Source: JBFWMG01 sp050251715 (GTDB taxonomy: Bacteria; Desulfobacterota; Desulfovibrionia; Desulfovibrionales; Desulfovibrionaceae). From it: a stretch of 64,000 bases of DNA. The notes beneath the pieces were generated by a model, which had not been told where the DNA came from, ran no database searches, and saw nothing but the letters and a program-made list of their open reading frames with translations. This document shows, piece by piece, positions 52,660 through 61,207 of this stretch (the stretch's first letter is position 1; every line of letters begins with the position of its first letter). Position numbers and translations under genes: made by a program. Location of the stretch: NCBI GenBank assembly GCA_050251715.1, contig JBFWMG010000003.1, positions 124,001 to 188,000 of the forward strand. Reading direction: 5' to 3'.

Positions 52660-53124
52660 CTACAGGCCCGGATCGGCGGGCAGGCCGGGCTTGGACGCGG
52701 CGATATTGGCCAACTCGTCGCAGCGTTCGTTTTCGGGATGGCCGCTGTGGCCGCGCACCCAGGCAAAGGAAATCTCGTGGGTCTTGAGCAGGGGGATGAG
52801 CCGCAGCCAGAGATCCTGGTTCTTCACCGGCTTCTTGCCCGCTGTTTTCCAGCCGTTTTTCAGCCAGTTGCCGATCCAGTTCTTCTCCACCGCGTCGCAC
52901 AGGTAGCGCGAGTCCGTGTACAGCGTCACCCGGCAGGGGCGCGTCAGGGATTCCAGGCCCATGATCGCGGCCAGGATTTCCATGCGGTTGTTGGTTGTTT
53001 TCTTGAAGCCGCCGGAAAGCTCCTTGCGGCAGTCGCCTTGGGCCAGGATGGCGCACCAGCCGCCAGGGCCGGGGTTGCCGTGGCAGGAGCCGTCGGTGTG
53101 GATGAGGACGTGTTCTGTGGTCAT
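52660..53124 (-). CDS. rnhA: Ribonuclease HI
   Basis: This protein is 154 residues from MTTEHVLIHTDGSCHG. The D-E-D-D catalytic set is intact: HTDGSCHGNPGPGGW, NNRMEILAAI, LYTDSRYLCD and ENERCDELAN, with the His of RGHSGHPENE. It degrades RNA in RNA:DNA hybrids. It starts 8 bp after the upstream TPM-like gene and probably shares its transcript. Confidence 0.95.
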   Translation of the reverse strand: MTTEHVLIHTDGSCHGNPGPGGWCAILAQGDCRKELSGGFKKTTNNRMEILAAIMGLESLTRPCRVTLYTDSRYLCDAVEKNWIGNWLKNGWKTAGKKPVKNQDLWLRLIPLLKTHEISFAWVRGHSGHPENERCDELANIAASKPGLPADPGL

Positions 53125-53132
53125 GGGTGTGT

Positions 53133-53651
53133 CTACTGCTTGGGCAGGGGGGCGCCACTCAATGCTTCCCATAGTTGCGTCAGGGCGAGGATGAGTCCCT
53201 GACGCCACTCGCCCGAGGCCAGATAGGGCGGAAAGTGCTCGTTTTGCAAGGTGTACTGGTAGTCGTCGCCCAGCGCCTTCTTGAGCAGCGGCGGCAACTC
53301 CACCATTACCTGCTTTGTGTTGGGGTTGAGGCCGATGAATATGGTCTTGGCGTCGAGATCCGGCAGCTCGACGGTGTCGGCGCGCAGGTGTATCTTCACC
53401 GAGAGTCCGAATTCCTGCTTGAACATGGCGGCGAGCTCGCCCAGGGACTGCTTCTGCTCCTTGGTGAGGAACTTGCCCTGGTCGAACACGGTGCCGCGTG
53501 CGGCAATGCGGGTCATGGTGCGTTCGGAATTGGCCCAAAAGCCCCAGATCACCAGGGCGAGCACGCCCAGAAGCAGCAGGCCGCGCATGATCTGCTCGCC
53601 CGTGGACTCGCCCCGGATGATGGGCGTGCGCATTCTTCTGGAAAAAAACAT
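53133..53651 (-). CDS. TPM-domain-like membrane protein
   Basis: This 172-residue protein has a single transmembrane helix (LLLLGVLALVIWGFWA), then a TPM_phosphatase-like domain: TKEQKQSLGELAAMFKQEFGLSVKIHL, KTIFIGLNPNTKQVMVELPPLLKKALG and the acidic strand elements. The domain would lie outside the cytoplasm. Some relatives act in photosystem repair or as general scaffolds; the function here is unknown. Confidence 0.72.
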   Translation of the reverse strand: MFFSRRMRTPIIRGESTGEQIMRGLLLLGVLALVIWGFWANSERTMTRIAARGTVFDQGKFLTKEQKQSLGELAAMFKQEFGLSVKIHLRADTVELPDLDAKTIFIGLNPNTKQVMVELPPLLKKALGDDYQYTLQNEHFPPYLASGEWRQGLILALTQLWEALSGAPLPKQ

Positions 53652-53741
53652 GGTGGCGTCGTGTTGGTTTTGGGTTCGTGTGGTTCGCGGCGTGGAGCCG
53701 CTTTCCGGCCGCCGCGCCCTTGGCGTGGCGTGTCCGCGCGG

Positions 53742-54986
53742 TTACCCCTTCAGCGCCTCGATGGGGTCGAGCAGCGCCGCCCGTCTTGCCGGTCGTAGCC
53801 CGAATACCACCCCGATGGCAACGGCGCAAATCACGGAAAGTCCGACCACCTTGGCCGAAAGACGTATTTGCAGGATGTCGAGCCGCTCCAGCAGTCCGCC
53901 CATGCCCGCGCCCAGCGCCACGCCCAGCAGCGACCCGATCAGGGTCAGGCATACCGCTTCGGCCAAAAATTGCAGCAGGATGTCGTTGTTGCGCGCCCCC
54001 AGCGCCTTGCGCAGGCCTATTTCGTGGGTGCGTTCGGACACGCTCAGGTAGAACAGGTTGGCCAGCACAAAGCCGCCCACCAGGATGCCCACCCCGGCGG
54101 TCACGCCCAAAAAGGCCACCAGGCTTCCCTTGAGCATGGACAGGAAGGCGAGGATCTCGTCGGCGGTGAGCACGGTGAAGTCGTCCGGCGCGGTGCCGCG
54201 CAGGCCGTGCTGGCTGCGCAGGAGCGAGCGCAGGTTGTTCACGTTGGACGCCATGGCGCCCGGTTCCCCGGCATTGAGGAATTTGACGCGCAGGGCGCGG
54301 AAATAGTTGCGGTCCAGGTTGAACCGCTGGGTCAGGGTGGTCAGCGGGATGACGATGCGGTCGTCCACGTCCCCGCCGCCGCCCATGGCGCCCCGGTACA
54401 AAAGCCTGCCCACGATGCGCACGGGCAGGTCGCCCAGGAAGATGGTTTGCCCAATGGGCGACGCCGCGCCGAAAAGCTCACGCGCGGGCGTGGCGCCGAT
54501 GAGCGCCACCTTGGCGCCGTGCGCCACGTCGCCGGGCGTGAGGTCGCGCCCCTCGGCCAGGGGCCAGTTCCAGGCCGAGGCATAGTCCTCGGTGGTGCCC
54601 ACCACGGCGCCCACCTCCCAGTTGCCGCTGCCGTGGCGTACCGTGATCTCCGACTTGGCGCGCATGGGCGTGACCAGGTACGCGCCGGGCAGCGCCTCGC
54701 GCAGACGGCGTACGTCGTCCCAGGTCAGGGTCAGGCTGCGGCGGCCCACGGCGCGGCTGGTGATGTCGCCGCCCAGGATGAAGGCCGCGTCCGGACCGAA
54801 CCAGTCCACGATTTCGTGCGCCTTTTGCTGCGCCCCGTCCACCGCCGCCACGATGAGCGCCAGCGCGCTGATGCCCAGCGCCACCGCCGCCACCACGAAG
54901 GCGGCGCGCAGCTTGTAGGCCCGGGTGGCCGCAAAGGCCATGCCCAGCACGCGCAACGCGCGCGTGGCGGCGCGGGTGATGGTCAT
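53742..54986 (-). CDS. MacB-like ABC transporter permease (FtsX family)
   Basis: This 414-residue protein has one N-terminal TM helix, a periplasmic MacB core domain (DAAFILGGDITSRAVGRRSLTL; VALIGATPARELFGAASPIGQTIFLGD) and three C-terminal FtsX helices with VSERTHEIGLRKALGARNNDILLQFLAEAV. It works with the adjacent ATPase and membrane-fusion protein as a MacAB-type efflux or lipoprotein exporter. Confidence 0.93.
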   Translation of the reverse strand: MTITRAATRALRVLGMAFAATRAYKLRAAFVVAAVALGISALALIVAAVDGAQQKAHEIVDWFGPDAAFILGGDITSRAVGRRSLTLTWDDVRRLREALPGAYLVTPMRAKSEITVRHGSGNWEVGAVVGTTEDYASAWNWPLAEGRDLTPGDVAHGAKVALIGATPARELFGAASPIGQTIFLGDLPVRIVGRLLYRGAMGGGGDVDDRIVIPLTTLTQRFNLDRNYFRALRVKFLNAGEPGAMASNVNNLRSLLRSQHGLRGTAPDDFTVLTADEILAFLSMLKGSLVAFLGVTAGVGILVGGFVLANLFYLSVSERTHEIGLRKALGARNNDILLQFLAEAVCLTLIGSLLGVALGAGMGGLLERLDILQIRLSAKVVGLSVICAVAIGVVFGLRPARRAALLDPIEALKG

Positions 54987-55711
54987 GCGGGCCGCCCGTC
55001 GCGCATGAGGATGGTGCGGCGGGCGTGGGCCGCGGTGGCCGCGTCGTGCGTGACCACGATGATGGTGGTTCCGGCGGCGTTGATGCGGGCGATGAGGTCC
55101 ATGATCTCCCCGCCCGTGACCGTGTCCAGCTGGCCCGTGGGTTCGTCGGCCAGGACCAGGTCCGGGGCGTTGACCAGGGCGCGGGCGAGCGCCACGCGCT
55201 GTTGCTGGCCGCCGGACAATTGGCTGGGCATGAAGTGGAGGCGGTCCGAAAGCCCCACCAGGTCGAGCAGTTCGCGAGCCCGGTCGCGCAGGGGGCCGGC
55301 CGGCGCCGCGCTGTACAGGCCGGGGAGCAGCACGTTGTCCAGGGCCGAGGCGTAGGGGATGAGGTAGAAGCTCTGGAACACGAAGCCGATGCGCCGGTTG
55401 CGCAGGCCGCTCAACTGGTCGTCGTCCATGCCGGACACGTCCTCGCCCGCCAGCAGATACCTGCCCTGGCTGGGCCGGTCGAGCAGGCCCAGCACGTGGA
55501 GCAGGGTGGACTTGCCCGAACCGGACGGACCCTGCACGGCCACGAACTCGCCGTGCGCGATGTCCAGGGACACGTTGTCCAGCGCGGCCACGCGCTGGCC
55601 CGCCTGATCGTAGACGCGGCTCACGCCCGCCAGGCGAATGAGCGGTTCCGCCGGGGCGTGGTCGCCGCCCGCGCCCCCCAGGCGCGTCGCGTCGTGGCGC
55701 GCGCCGGTCAT
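54983..55711 (-). CDS. MacB/LolD-like ABC transporter ATPase
   Basis: This protein is 242 residues from the ATG overlapping the fusion-protein stop (ATGA). It has Walker A GPSGSGKSTLLHVLG, FVFQSFYLIPYASALDNVLLP, signature SQLSGGQQQRVALARAL and Walker B LVLADEPTGQLD. It is coupled to the permease gene by a 4-bp overlap. Confidence 0.94.
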   Translation of the reverse strand: MTGARHDATRLGGAGGDHAPAEPLIRLAGVSRVYDQAGQRVAALDNVSLDIAHGEFVAVQGPSGSGKSTLLHVLGLLDRPSQGRYLLAGEDVSGMDDDQLSGLRNRRIGFVFQSFYLIPYASALDNVLLPGLYSAAPAGPLRDRARELLDLVGLSDRLHFMPSQLSGGQQQRVALARALVNAPDLVLADEPTGQLDTVTGGEIMDLIARINAAGTTIIVVTHDAATAAHARRTILMRDGRPA

Positions 55712-56964
55712 GGCCGCTTCACGCTCCGGCGTCCCGCCTCTTCCGTGGTCGAACCGCCGGGCAGGGTGAGTTGGGTGGCCACCTTGTCGCCCTCGGCCAG
55801 TCCGGACACCACCTCGGTACGCTCCAGGCCGCGCAGGCCAAGGGCCGGATCGGCGCGCCGCACCCCGCCAAAGGCCTCCTCCACAAAGACCGTCTGCTTG
55901 CCGTTCACCCATTTGAGCGCGGCGTTGGGCAGGGTGAGCACACCCTTTTTCACGGCCACCTCGATGCGGCATTGGGTGGTCATTTCGGGGCGCAACAGGG
56001 CGGCCTGCTCGGGTGTGACCTGGACCAGGGCGCGGTAATACACGATATTGTCGCGGATTTCGGGCTGGGGATAGATGGTCGCGATGCCGCTGGCGAACCG
56101 CTTGTCCGCATAGGCGTCCACGGAAAAGGAGACCGGCATGCCGGGCCGCACCTGGCCCACATCGGTTTCGTCCACGTATATCCACATTTCCAGGCGGCTG
56201 GGGTCGATAACCGTGACCAGGTTGGCCACCTGCAAACCCGCGACCACGGTTTCGCCTTCCTGGGCCGTGACGTCGCTGACCACGCCGCTTATGGGGCTGA
56301 CGATCTGGGTGTAGGTAAGGCGGATGGCGATGGCGTCGAGCCGTGCCTCGGCCTCCTCCACGGCGCGGCGCGCCTCGTCCACGGACCGGGCCGCCTCGGC
56401 CCGCAGCCGCTCCAGCGTGGCCTTGCGCGCGGCCACCACCTTGCGGGCCACGGCGGCGTCCTGGCGGGTGCTGTCCAGGTCGTCCTGGGACGTCTGCTTG
56501 GCCTTGGCAAGCTGGGTCTTGCGCACCAGGGATTTGTCCGCATATTCCGCCTTGGCCTCGGCCTCTTCCAGCTGGGCCTCGGCCTCGCGCACCTGGAGCG
56601 GCCCCACCTGCTCGGCCCGGAAGAGGGTCGCGCGCAGCCGGGCCAGGGCGGCCTGGGCCTCGCGCTCCTCGGTGCGCATCTCCCGGTCGTCGATGGCCGC
56701 CACCACCTGCCCGGCGGCCACGGGGTCGCCCACCCGCACGGACATGCGGGTGATGCGGCCCGTGGCGCGCGCGCCGATGCTCACCGCCGCGCCCACCTGG
56801 GCCTTGATGATGCCGGTGGCTTCGAGCATTTCCCGCACGTCGCCCCGTTCCACCGGGGCGGTCTGGAGGATGCGCGGCTCGCCCGAGCCGTTGCCGGGGC
56901 GCATGAACCACGCCGCCGCGCCGAGAACCACCACCAATCCAAAGAGGAACCATTTCTTTTTCAT
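55708..56964 (-). CDS. HlyD/MacA-like periplasmic adaptor (membrane fusion protein)
   Basis: This protein is 418 residues from MKKKWFLFGLVVVLG. It has an N-terminal TM anchor and a lipoyl half (APVERGDVREMLEATGIIKAQVGAAVSIGARATG). A long coiled-coil hairpin runs about 95-210 (AQAALARLRATLFRAEQ, AEAQLEEAEAKAEYADK). Beta-barrel and membrane-proximal domains follow. It bridges the ABC pump to an outer-membrane channel, which is not encoded nearby. It is first of the three-gene cassette. Confidence 0.92.
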   Translation of the reverse strand: MKKKWFLFGLVVVLGAAAWFMRPGNGSGEPRILQTAPVERGDVREMLEATGIIKAQVGAAVSIGARATGRITRMSVRVGDPVAAGQVVAAIDDREMRTEEREAQAALARLRATLFRAEQVGPLQVREAEAQLEEAEAKAEYADKSLVRKTQLAKAKQTSQDDLDSTRQDAAVARKVVAARKATLERLRAEAARSVDEARRAVEEAEARLDAIAIRLTYTQIVSPISGVVSDVTAQEGETVVAGLQVANLVTVIDPSRLEMWIYVDETDVGQVRPGMPVSFSVDAYADKRFASGIATIYPQPEIRDNIVYYRALVQVTPEQAALLRPEMTTQCRIEVAVKKGVLTLPNAALKWVNGKQTVFVEEAFGGVRRADPALGLRGLERTEVVSGLAEGDKVATQLTLPGGSTTEEAGRRSVKRP

Positions 56965-57094
56965 GCATGCATCCTGTGGGAATGGCAGACCTGACGCGAG
57001 GGTACGCAAGGCCGCGCCAACCCGCAAGAGGCTTTGCGGCGCGCGCGTGCCGCGTTTCCACGCGCAAAAGAAAAGGCGGATCCGAAGGAAAGCC

Positions 57095-57176
57095 CCGGGG
57101 GAAGGAGAGAGGAAAGGGAAAACCCCTTTTTCCAAGCATAAAAAGGGGTTTTCCCTTTCCTCTCTCCTTCCCCCGG
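57095..57176. repeat. Perfect 37-bp inverted repeat with 8-nt loop
   Basis: Arms 57095-57131 and 57140-57176 are exact reverse complements (CCGGGGGAAGGAGAGAGG plus GGGAAAACCCCTTTTT). The long purine/pyrimidine hairpin lies in the 467-bp gap between the MacA-like and AOR genes. It is much longer than a normal terminator. The rest of the gap (56965-57431) has no gene but includes an inverted copy of the repeat at 36283-36310. Confidence 0.85.
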
Positions 57177-57396
57177 ACCCCCATCCTCTCTCCTATCTCT
57201 TTCCCCAAAAACTGCTGGCTGGGGAGATGGATACGGTTGGGAGAAACGCGGTCCCACGGGGGGTGTCCTCGTTGTCTGCGGGCGAGGACATGGAGGGTCG
57301 TTCACTCGACGCCGTGAGCCGCAGGGCTTTGAGAAAGAAACAGCAGCGATAAATGGCGGTTTGTCAGCGGCCTGCCATATTGGAGTCAACAAGCTG

Positions 57397-57418
57397 AGGC
57401 GGGCCCGAAGGCCCGCCT
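57397..57418 (-). terminator. Terminator downstream of AOR gene
   Basis: AGGCGGGCC and GGCCCGCCT enclose a TTCG tetraloop (minus strand), 14 bp beyond the AOR stop. Confidence 0.75.
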
Positions 57419-57431
57419 GATGATCGGGGAA

Positions 57432-59180
57432 CTAGACCTCCGACGCCTTTTTCAGGCCCGAGGAGAATGCCTTGCACAGGCTGTCCAGATAAGCCGGATC
57501 CACCTTGCCCTTCCAGGTCTCCACTTCCAGATACCGCTTGGGAATTATCACCTTGTCCGGGTCGAAGCCGGTCTTGTACTTGAGCTGCATGCGCTTGCCG
57601 CGCACCGTGTACGAGGCCGCGTCCAGGTTGTCGGCCACGTCCCGCATGCCCAGCGAGGCCAGCGCCTCGCGCAGCCTGTCCGGGGTGTAGGCGCTGCGTG
57701 CGAACAGGCAGGAGACCATGCAGCACAACTGCACCCGCGTGACCTCGTCGTCCAGCAGGAATTTGACGGTCTTCTCGATGTTGTCGTCCTGGTTCTTCTG
57801 GTCATAGGTGTACGCCCCGCAGTCCAGGTGGGAGTGGCGGAAGCTGTGGGCCTCGGCCGCATAGAAGGCCGAACCCGTGGCGTAGCCCGCCATTTCCTGG
57901 CCCAGCACGCAGGCGAAATCCGCGCCGCCATAGACGGCCGCGGCCTTGAGCGTGCCGCTTGCCAGCACGCGGTAGAAGTCGTTGGGCATCTCTCCCAGGT
58001 GGCGCGCGGCGGTCAGATAGCCGTGCACGTTGCCAAAGGCGAGGGGGGTGAGGGTCTCCTTTTCGCTGATGAGCCCCTTTTCCATGGCCTCGGTGGCCCA
58101 GGCCAGGGCCACGCCCGCGCTCATCACGTCCAGCCCCACCTTTTCGGTCTCGTCCAGCAGCGCCAGCACGTCCGAGGCGTTGGTCAGGCCCACCATGGAG
58201 CCCTCGGCAAAGATGGACTCGTAGTCGTAGTTCACCTGGCGGTAGAGGAACTCGTGGTCCTTGGCGAACTGGTGGCGGAGCAGGCCGATGTGGATGCAGC
58301 CCACGGGACAGCCCGCGCAGGCGGTCTGGCGCAGCAAAAGCTGCTCGGCAAAGGTCTCGCCCGTGATGCCGCCGATGCCCGGATCCGTGGTGGCCTGCAG
58401 GTTGCGCCAGGGCAGGGACTTGATCTCGTTGAGCGGGATCAGGTTCGAGGGCGTGCCCAGGTCGTGGTACTTGCGCATCATGTCCGTGTCGGTCAGGAGC
58501 TTGTAGACCTCTTTGTACAGGGCGGGATATTCCTTGCCCTTGGGCAGGACAAAGTTGCCGTCGCCGTTGACCGAGATGGCCTTGAGGTTCTTGGCGCCCA
58601 TGACCGCGCCCGAACCCAGGCGGCCAAAGTGGCGGTAGGTGTCCACGTTGATGCAGGCAAAGGCGGAGAGGTTTTCGCCCGCCGGGCCGATGCGCATGAT
58701 GGAGCGGTGGCCTGCGGCGGATTTGCGGCCCAGCCGGCGCAGCAGCTTGCCCGTGGCGAACACGTCATGGCCCTTGAGGTAGTGCACGTCGTAGACGTCG
58801 AGGCGTTTCGTGCCCGTGGCGAGCACGGACAGGCTTTTGGCGCGCCCGGTAATCATGAGCGCGTCATACCCGGCGAAGCGGAGCGAAAGCGCCAGCCTGC
58901 CGCCCGCGTGGCTTTCGGTATATTGGTTGTTGTAGGGCGACTTGAAGCCGCACACGGTCTTGCTCATGAGCGGGAAATAGCCCGACAGCGGGCCAATGGC
59001 GAAGATGAGGGGCTGGACCGGGTCGCTCCAGTCGGCGTTCATGTCGCCAAACGCCTCGAACAGGGCGGCGGCCAGGCCGCTGCCGCCCAGCACCTCGGCC
59101 TTGACGCCGAAATCGAGGGCGCGGCCCTTGCTGGTGGCCAGATCCACATGCAGGACGCGGAAGGTTTCGTTATTAGGCAT
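57432..59180 (-). CDS. aor: Tungsten-type aldehyde:ferredoxin oxidoreductase
   Basis: This 582-residue protein has an AOR N-terminal domain (LHVDLATSKGRA; GPLSGYFPLMSKTVCGFKSPYNNQ; SHAGGRLALSLRFAGYDALMITGRA). The Fe-S Cys set is TACAGCPVGCIHIG at about 300, with a fourth Cys later (DCGAYTYDQ / QLCCMVSC). It oxidises aldehydes to acids with bis-pterin tungsten and ferredoxin. The adjacent polyferredoxin gene makes a two-component enzyme likely. It is slightly short for the family but complete. Confidence 0.92.
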   Translation of the reverse strand: MPNNETFRVLHVDLATSKGRALDFGVKAEVLGGSGLAAALFEAFGDMNADWSDPVQPLIFAIGPLSGYFPLMSKTVCGFKSPYNNQYTESHAGGRLALSLRFAGYDALMITGRAKSLSVLATGTKRLDVYDVHYLKGHDVFATGKLLRRLGRKSAAGHRSIMRIGPAGENLSAFACINVDTYRHFGRLGSGAVMGAKNLKAISVNGDGNFVLPKGKEYPALYKEVYKLLTDTDMMRKYHDLGTPSNLIPLNEIKSLPWRNLQATTDPGIGGITGETFAEQLLLRQTACAGCPVGCIHIGLLRHQFAKDHEFLYRQVNYDYESIFAEGSMVGLTNASDVLALLDETEKVGLDVMSAGVALAWATEAMEKGLISEKETLTPLAFGNVHGYLTAARHLGEMPNDFYRVLASGTLKAAAVYGGADFACVLGQEMAGYATGSAFYAAEAHSFRHSHLDCGAYTYDQKNQDDNIEKTVKFLLDDEVTRVQLCCMVSCLFARSAYTPDRLREALASLGMRDVADNLDAASYTVRGKRMQLKYKTGFDPDKVIIPKRYLEVETWKGKVDPAYLDSLCKAFSSGLKKASEV

Positions 59181-59649
59181 GGTTCACCTCCTCGGCGTCC
59201 GTCACGTCCCCGGTGTCCTCGTCGTCCGCCGCGCTCTTGTCGCGGCCAGGGGGCGGGGCAAGCTCCAGGCAGTCCTGCGGGCAAAAGGCCACGCAACGGC
59301 CACAGTGGATGCAGACATGGGGCGTGCCGTCTTCCGGGGCGATGTAGATGGCGTCCACCGGGCAGACCTGGGCGCATTTGCCGCAGCGTATGCAGATGGA
59401 CCTGTCCACCTTCACGCCGCCGCCCGGACGTTGGGTCAGACATTGGGAGGGACATACCGCCACACAGGGCGCGGGGTCGCAGGCCACGCATATGCGCGCC
59501 TCGAATCCGGTGCTCACGCCGCCGGCGGAACTGATGCGGATGCCCGACGTGTTCCAGGACAGTGTCTTGTGGACCAGCCTGGCGCAGGCCAGTGAGCAGG
59601 AATAGCAGCCGATGCACTGTTCCATCCTGTTTGCGCGTAAAATTTTCAT
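59173..59649 (-). CDS. Four-cluster ferredoxin-like electron partner of AOR
   Basis: This 158-residue protein has Cys sets CIGCYSCSLACARLV, CVACDPAPCVAVCPSQC, CIRCGKCAQVCPVDA and CIHCGRCVAFCPQDC, enough for four [4Fe-4S] clusters. The C-terminal tail is acidic. It overlaps the AOR start by 8 bp, so the two are coupled. It probably accepts electrons from AOR and passes them to a redox partner. Confidence 0.93.
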   Translation of the reverse strand: MKILRANRMEQCIGCYSCSLACARLVHKTLSWNTSGIRISSAGGVSTGFEARICVACDPAPCVAVCPSQCLTQRPGGGVKVDRSICIRCGKCAQVCPVDAIYIAPEDGTPHVCIHCGRCVAFCPQDCLELAPPPGRDKSAADDEDTGDVTDAEEVNHA

Positions 59650-59716
59650 ATCCGGTGCTCCTTGGTTCAGAACGCGCGTGGCCCCCCCATTGGCGCCAGC
59701 GATTTCTTCCTATTCT

Positions 59717-61093
59717 CTACTGCAATTGTTTGATCCATTGTGTCAATGGGGTTTCCATGAGGTCGCGGATCGCCTGGAGGCGTTCCTCGCTTTCCGCCTC
59801 GAACCGGAGCACGAGCACGGGTTGGGTGTTGGAGGCGCGGATGAGCCCCCAGCCATCGGCAAAGGTGGCCCGCACGCCGTCCACCTCGCTTGTGTCGCAG
59901 CGTTCGCGGAAATAGGCCTGGGCCTTGGCCACCACCTGGAATTTGATGGCGTCCGGGCAATGGATGTGCAGCTCAGGGGTGCTGTATGTTTGGGGCCAGT
60001 CGGCCAGCATGGCGGACACGGGCGTGTGCGGCGCGTGCGCCACCAGCTCCACGAACCGGGCCGCCGCGTACAGGGCGTCGTCAAACCCGAAGAAGCGGTC
60101 CGCGAAGAACATGTGGCCGGACAGTTCGCCCGCAAGCTTGGCGCCGGTTTCGATCATGCGCGCCTTCATCACGGAATGGCCTGTCACGCCCATGAGCGGC
60201 GCGCCGCCGTGCGCCGCGATGTCGGCAAAGAGGCGGTGGGTGCATTTCACGTCGCCAATGACCGTGGCGCCGGGGTGGTCGCGCAGCATGTCGCGGGCAA
60301 ACAGCGCCAGCACCTGGTCGCCCCAGACCATGGCGCCTTTTTCGTCCACCACGCCCACACGGTCCGCGTCGCCGTCCAGGGCCAGGCCGCAGTCGGCCCC
60401 CTCGCGCACCACGGCGGCCTTCAGGTCGGCCATGTTCGCCTCTATGAGCGGGTCGGGGTGGTGGTTGGGGAACGAACCGTCCGCGTCGCAATACAGGGGG
60501 ATCACCTCCGCGCCCATGCGGCGCAGCAGCGCCTCGCACAATGCGCCGCCGCTGCCGTTGCCGCCGTCCAGCACCACGCGCACCGTGCGCCCGGCGGGGA
60601 CGGGTTTCAGGCGCGCCGCCAGTTCGTCCAGGTAGGACGGGGCGATGTCCAGGTCGCAGACCACGCCGTTGCCTGTGGGAAACGCGCCTGCGGCCATGAT
60701 GCGGTAGATGCGCTGGATTTCTTCGGTATGGATGGTGGTGGGACCGGCCCAGATCTTGAATCCGTTGTATGCCGAAGGGTTGTGGCTGGCGGTTATCATG
60801 ACGCCCGCGCTGCGGCGCAGGTGCTTGACCGCGAAATACAGGGCCGGGGTGGGCACATGGCCGATGCGGGTCACATCCACGCCCGTGGCGGCCAATCCGG
60901 CGGCCAGGCTGTTCTGATAGCCGGGAGAACTGTGCCTGCAATCGTGGCCCACGACCGCCGCGGCAAAGCCGCGTTCCAGGAAATAGGCGCCGCAGGCGCG
61001 GCCAAGGGTTTCCACCCATTCGGGATCAAAATCGCTGTCCACCACGCCCCGGATGTCATAGGCGCGAAATATGTTCTGTACGACCGGTTTCAT
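59717..61093 (-). CDS. Phosphomannomutase/phosphoglucomutase
   Basis: This 458-residue alpha-D-phosphohexomutase has the catalytic Ser in VMITASHNPSAYNGFKIW, metal-binding LALDGDADRVGVVDEKG, sugar-binding GELSGHMFFADRFFGFDDALYAA and phosphate-binding RASNTQPVLVLRFEA. It interconverts hexose 1- and 6-phosphates for polysaccharide or lipopolysaccharide precursors (algC/manB-like). It is divergent from hflK. Confidence 0.95.
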   Translation of the reverse strand: MKPVVQNIFRAYDIRGVVDSDFDPEWVETLGRACGAYFLERGFAAAVVGHDCRHSSPGYQNSLAAGLAATGVDVTRIGHVPTPALYFAVKHLRRSAGVMITASHNPSAYNGFKIWAGPTTIHTEEIQRIYRIMAAGAFPTGNGVVCDLDIAPSYLDELAARLKPVPAGRTVRVVLDGGNGSGGALCEALLRRMGAEVIPLYCDADGSFPNHHPDPLIEANMADLKAAVVREGADCGLALDGDADRVGVVDEKGAMVWGDQVLALFARDMLRDHPGATVIGDVKCTHRLFADIAAHGGAPLMGVTGHSVMKARMIETGAKLAGELSGHMFFADRFFGFDDALYAAARFVELVAHAPHTPVSAMLADWPQTYSTPELHIHCPDAIKFQVVAKAQAYFRERCDTSEVDGVRATFADGWGLIRASNTQPVLVLRFEAESEERLQAIRDLMETPLTQWIKQLQ

Positions 61094-61207
61094 CTGGCGT
61101 CCTTATCTGATATGTTGGTTTCTTGTCATGAGGTGTCTTGTTTGCAACCGCTTGGTTGCCTTGCGTGTCTTGACCTGGGAGGGCACATCGCCTATGCCGG
61201 AGACATT

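Noticed and set aside
54983..57208. A single 741-codon frame joining the ATPase with upstream sequence
   Set aside because: The upstream part is an out-of-frame reading of the adaptor gene. The true ATPase start is the ATG at 55711 overlapping the adaptor stop.
59612..61207. Long upstream extension of the hflK frame
   Set aside because: It overlaps the phosphomannomutase gene on the other strand. The translated extension is low-complexity, while HflK homology begins at the ATG at 61208.
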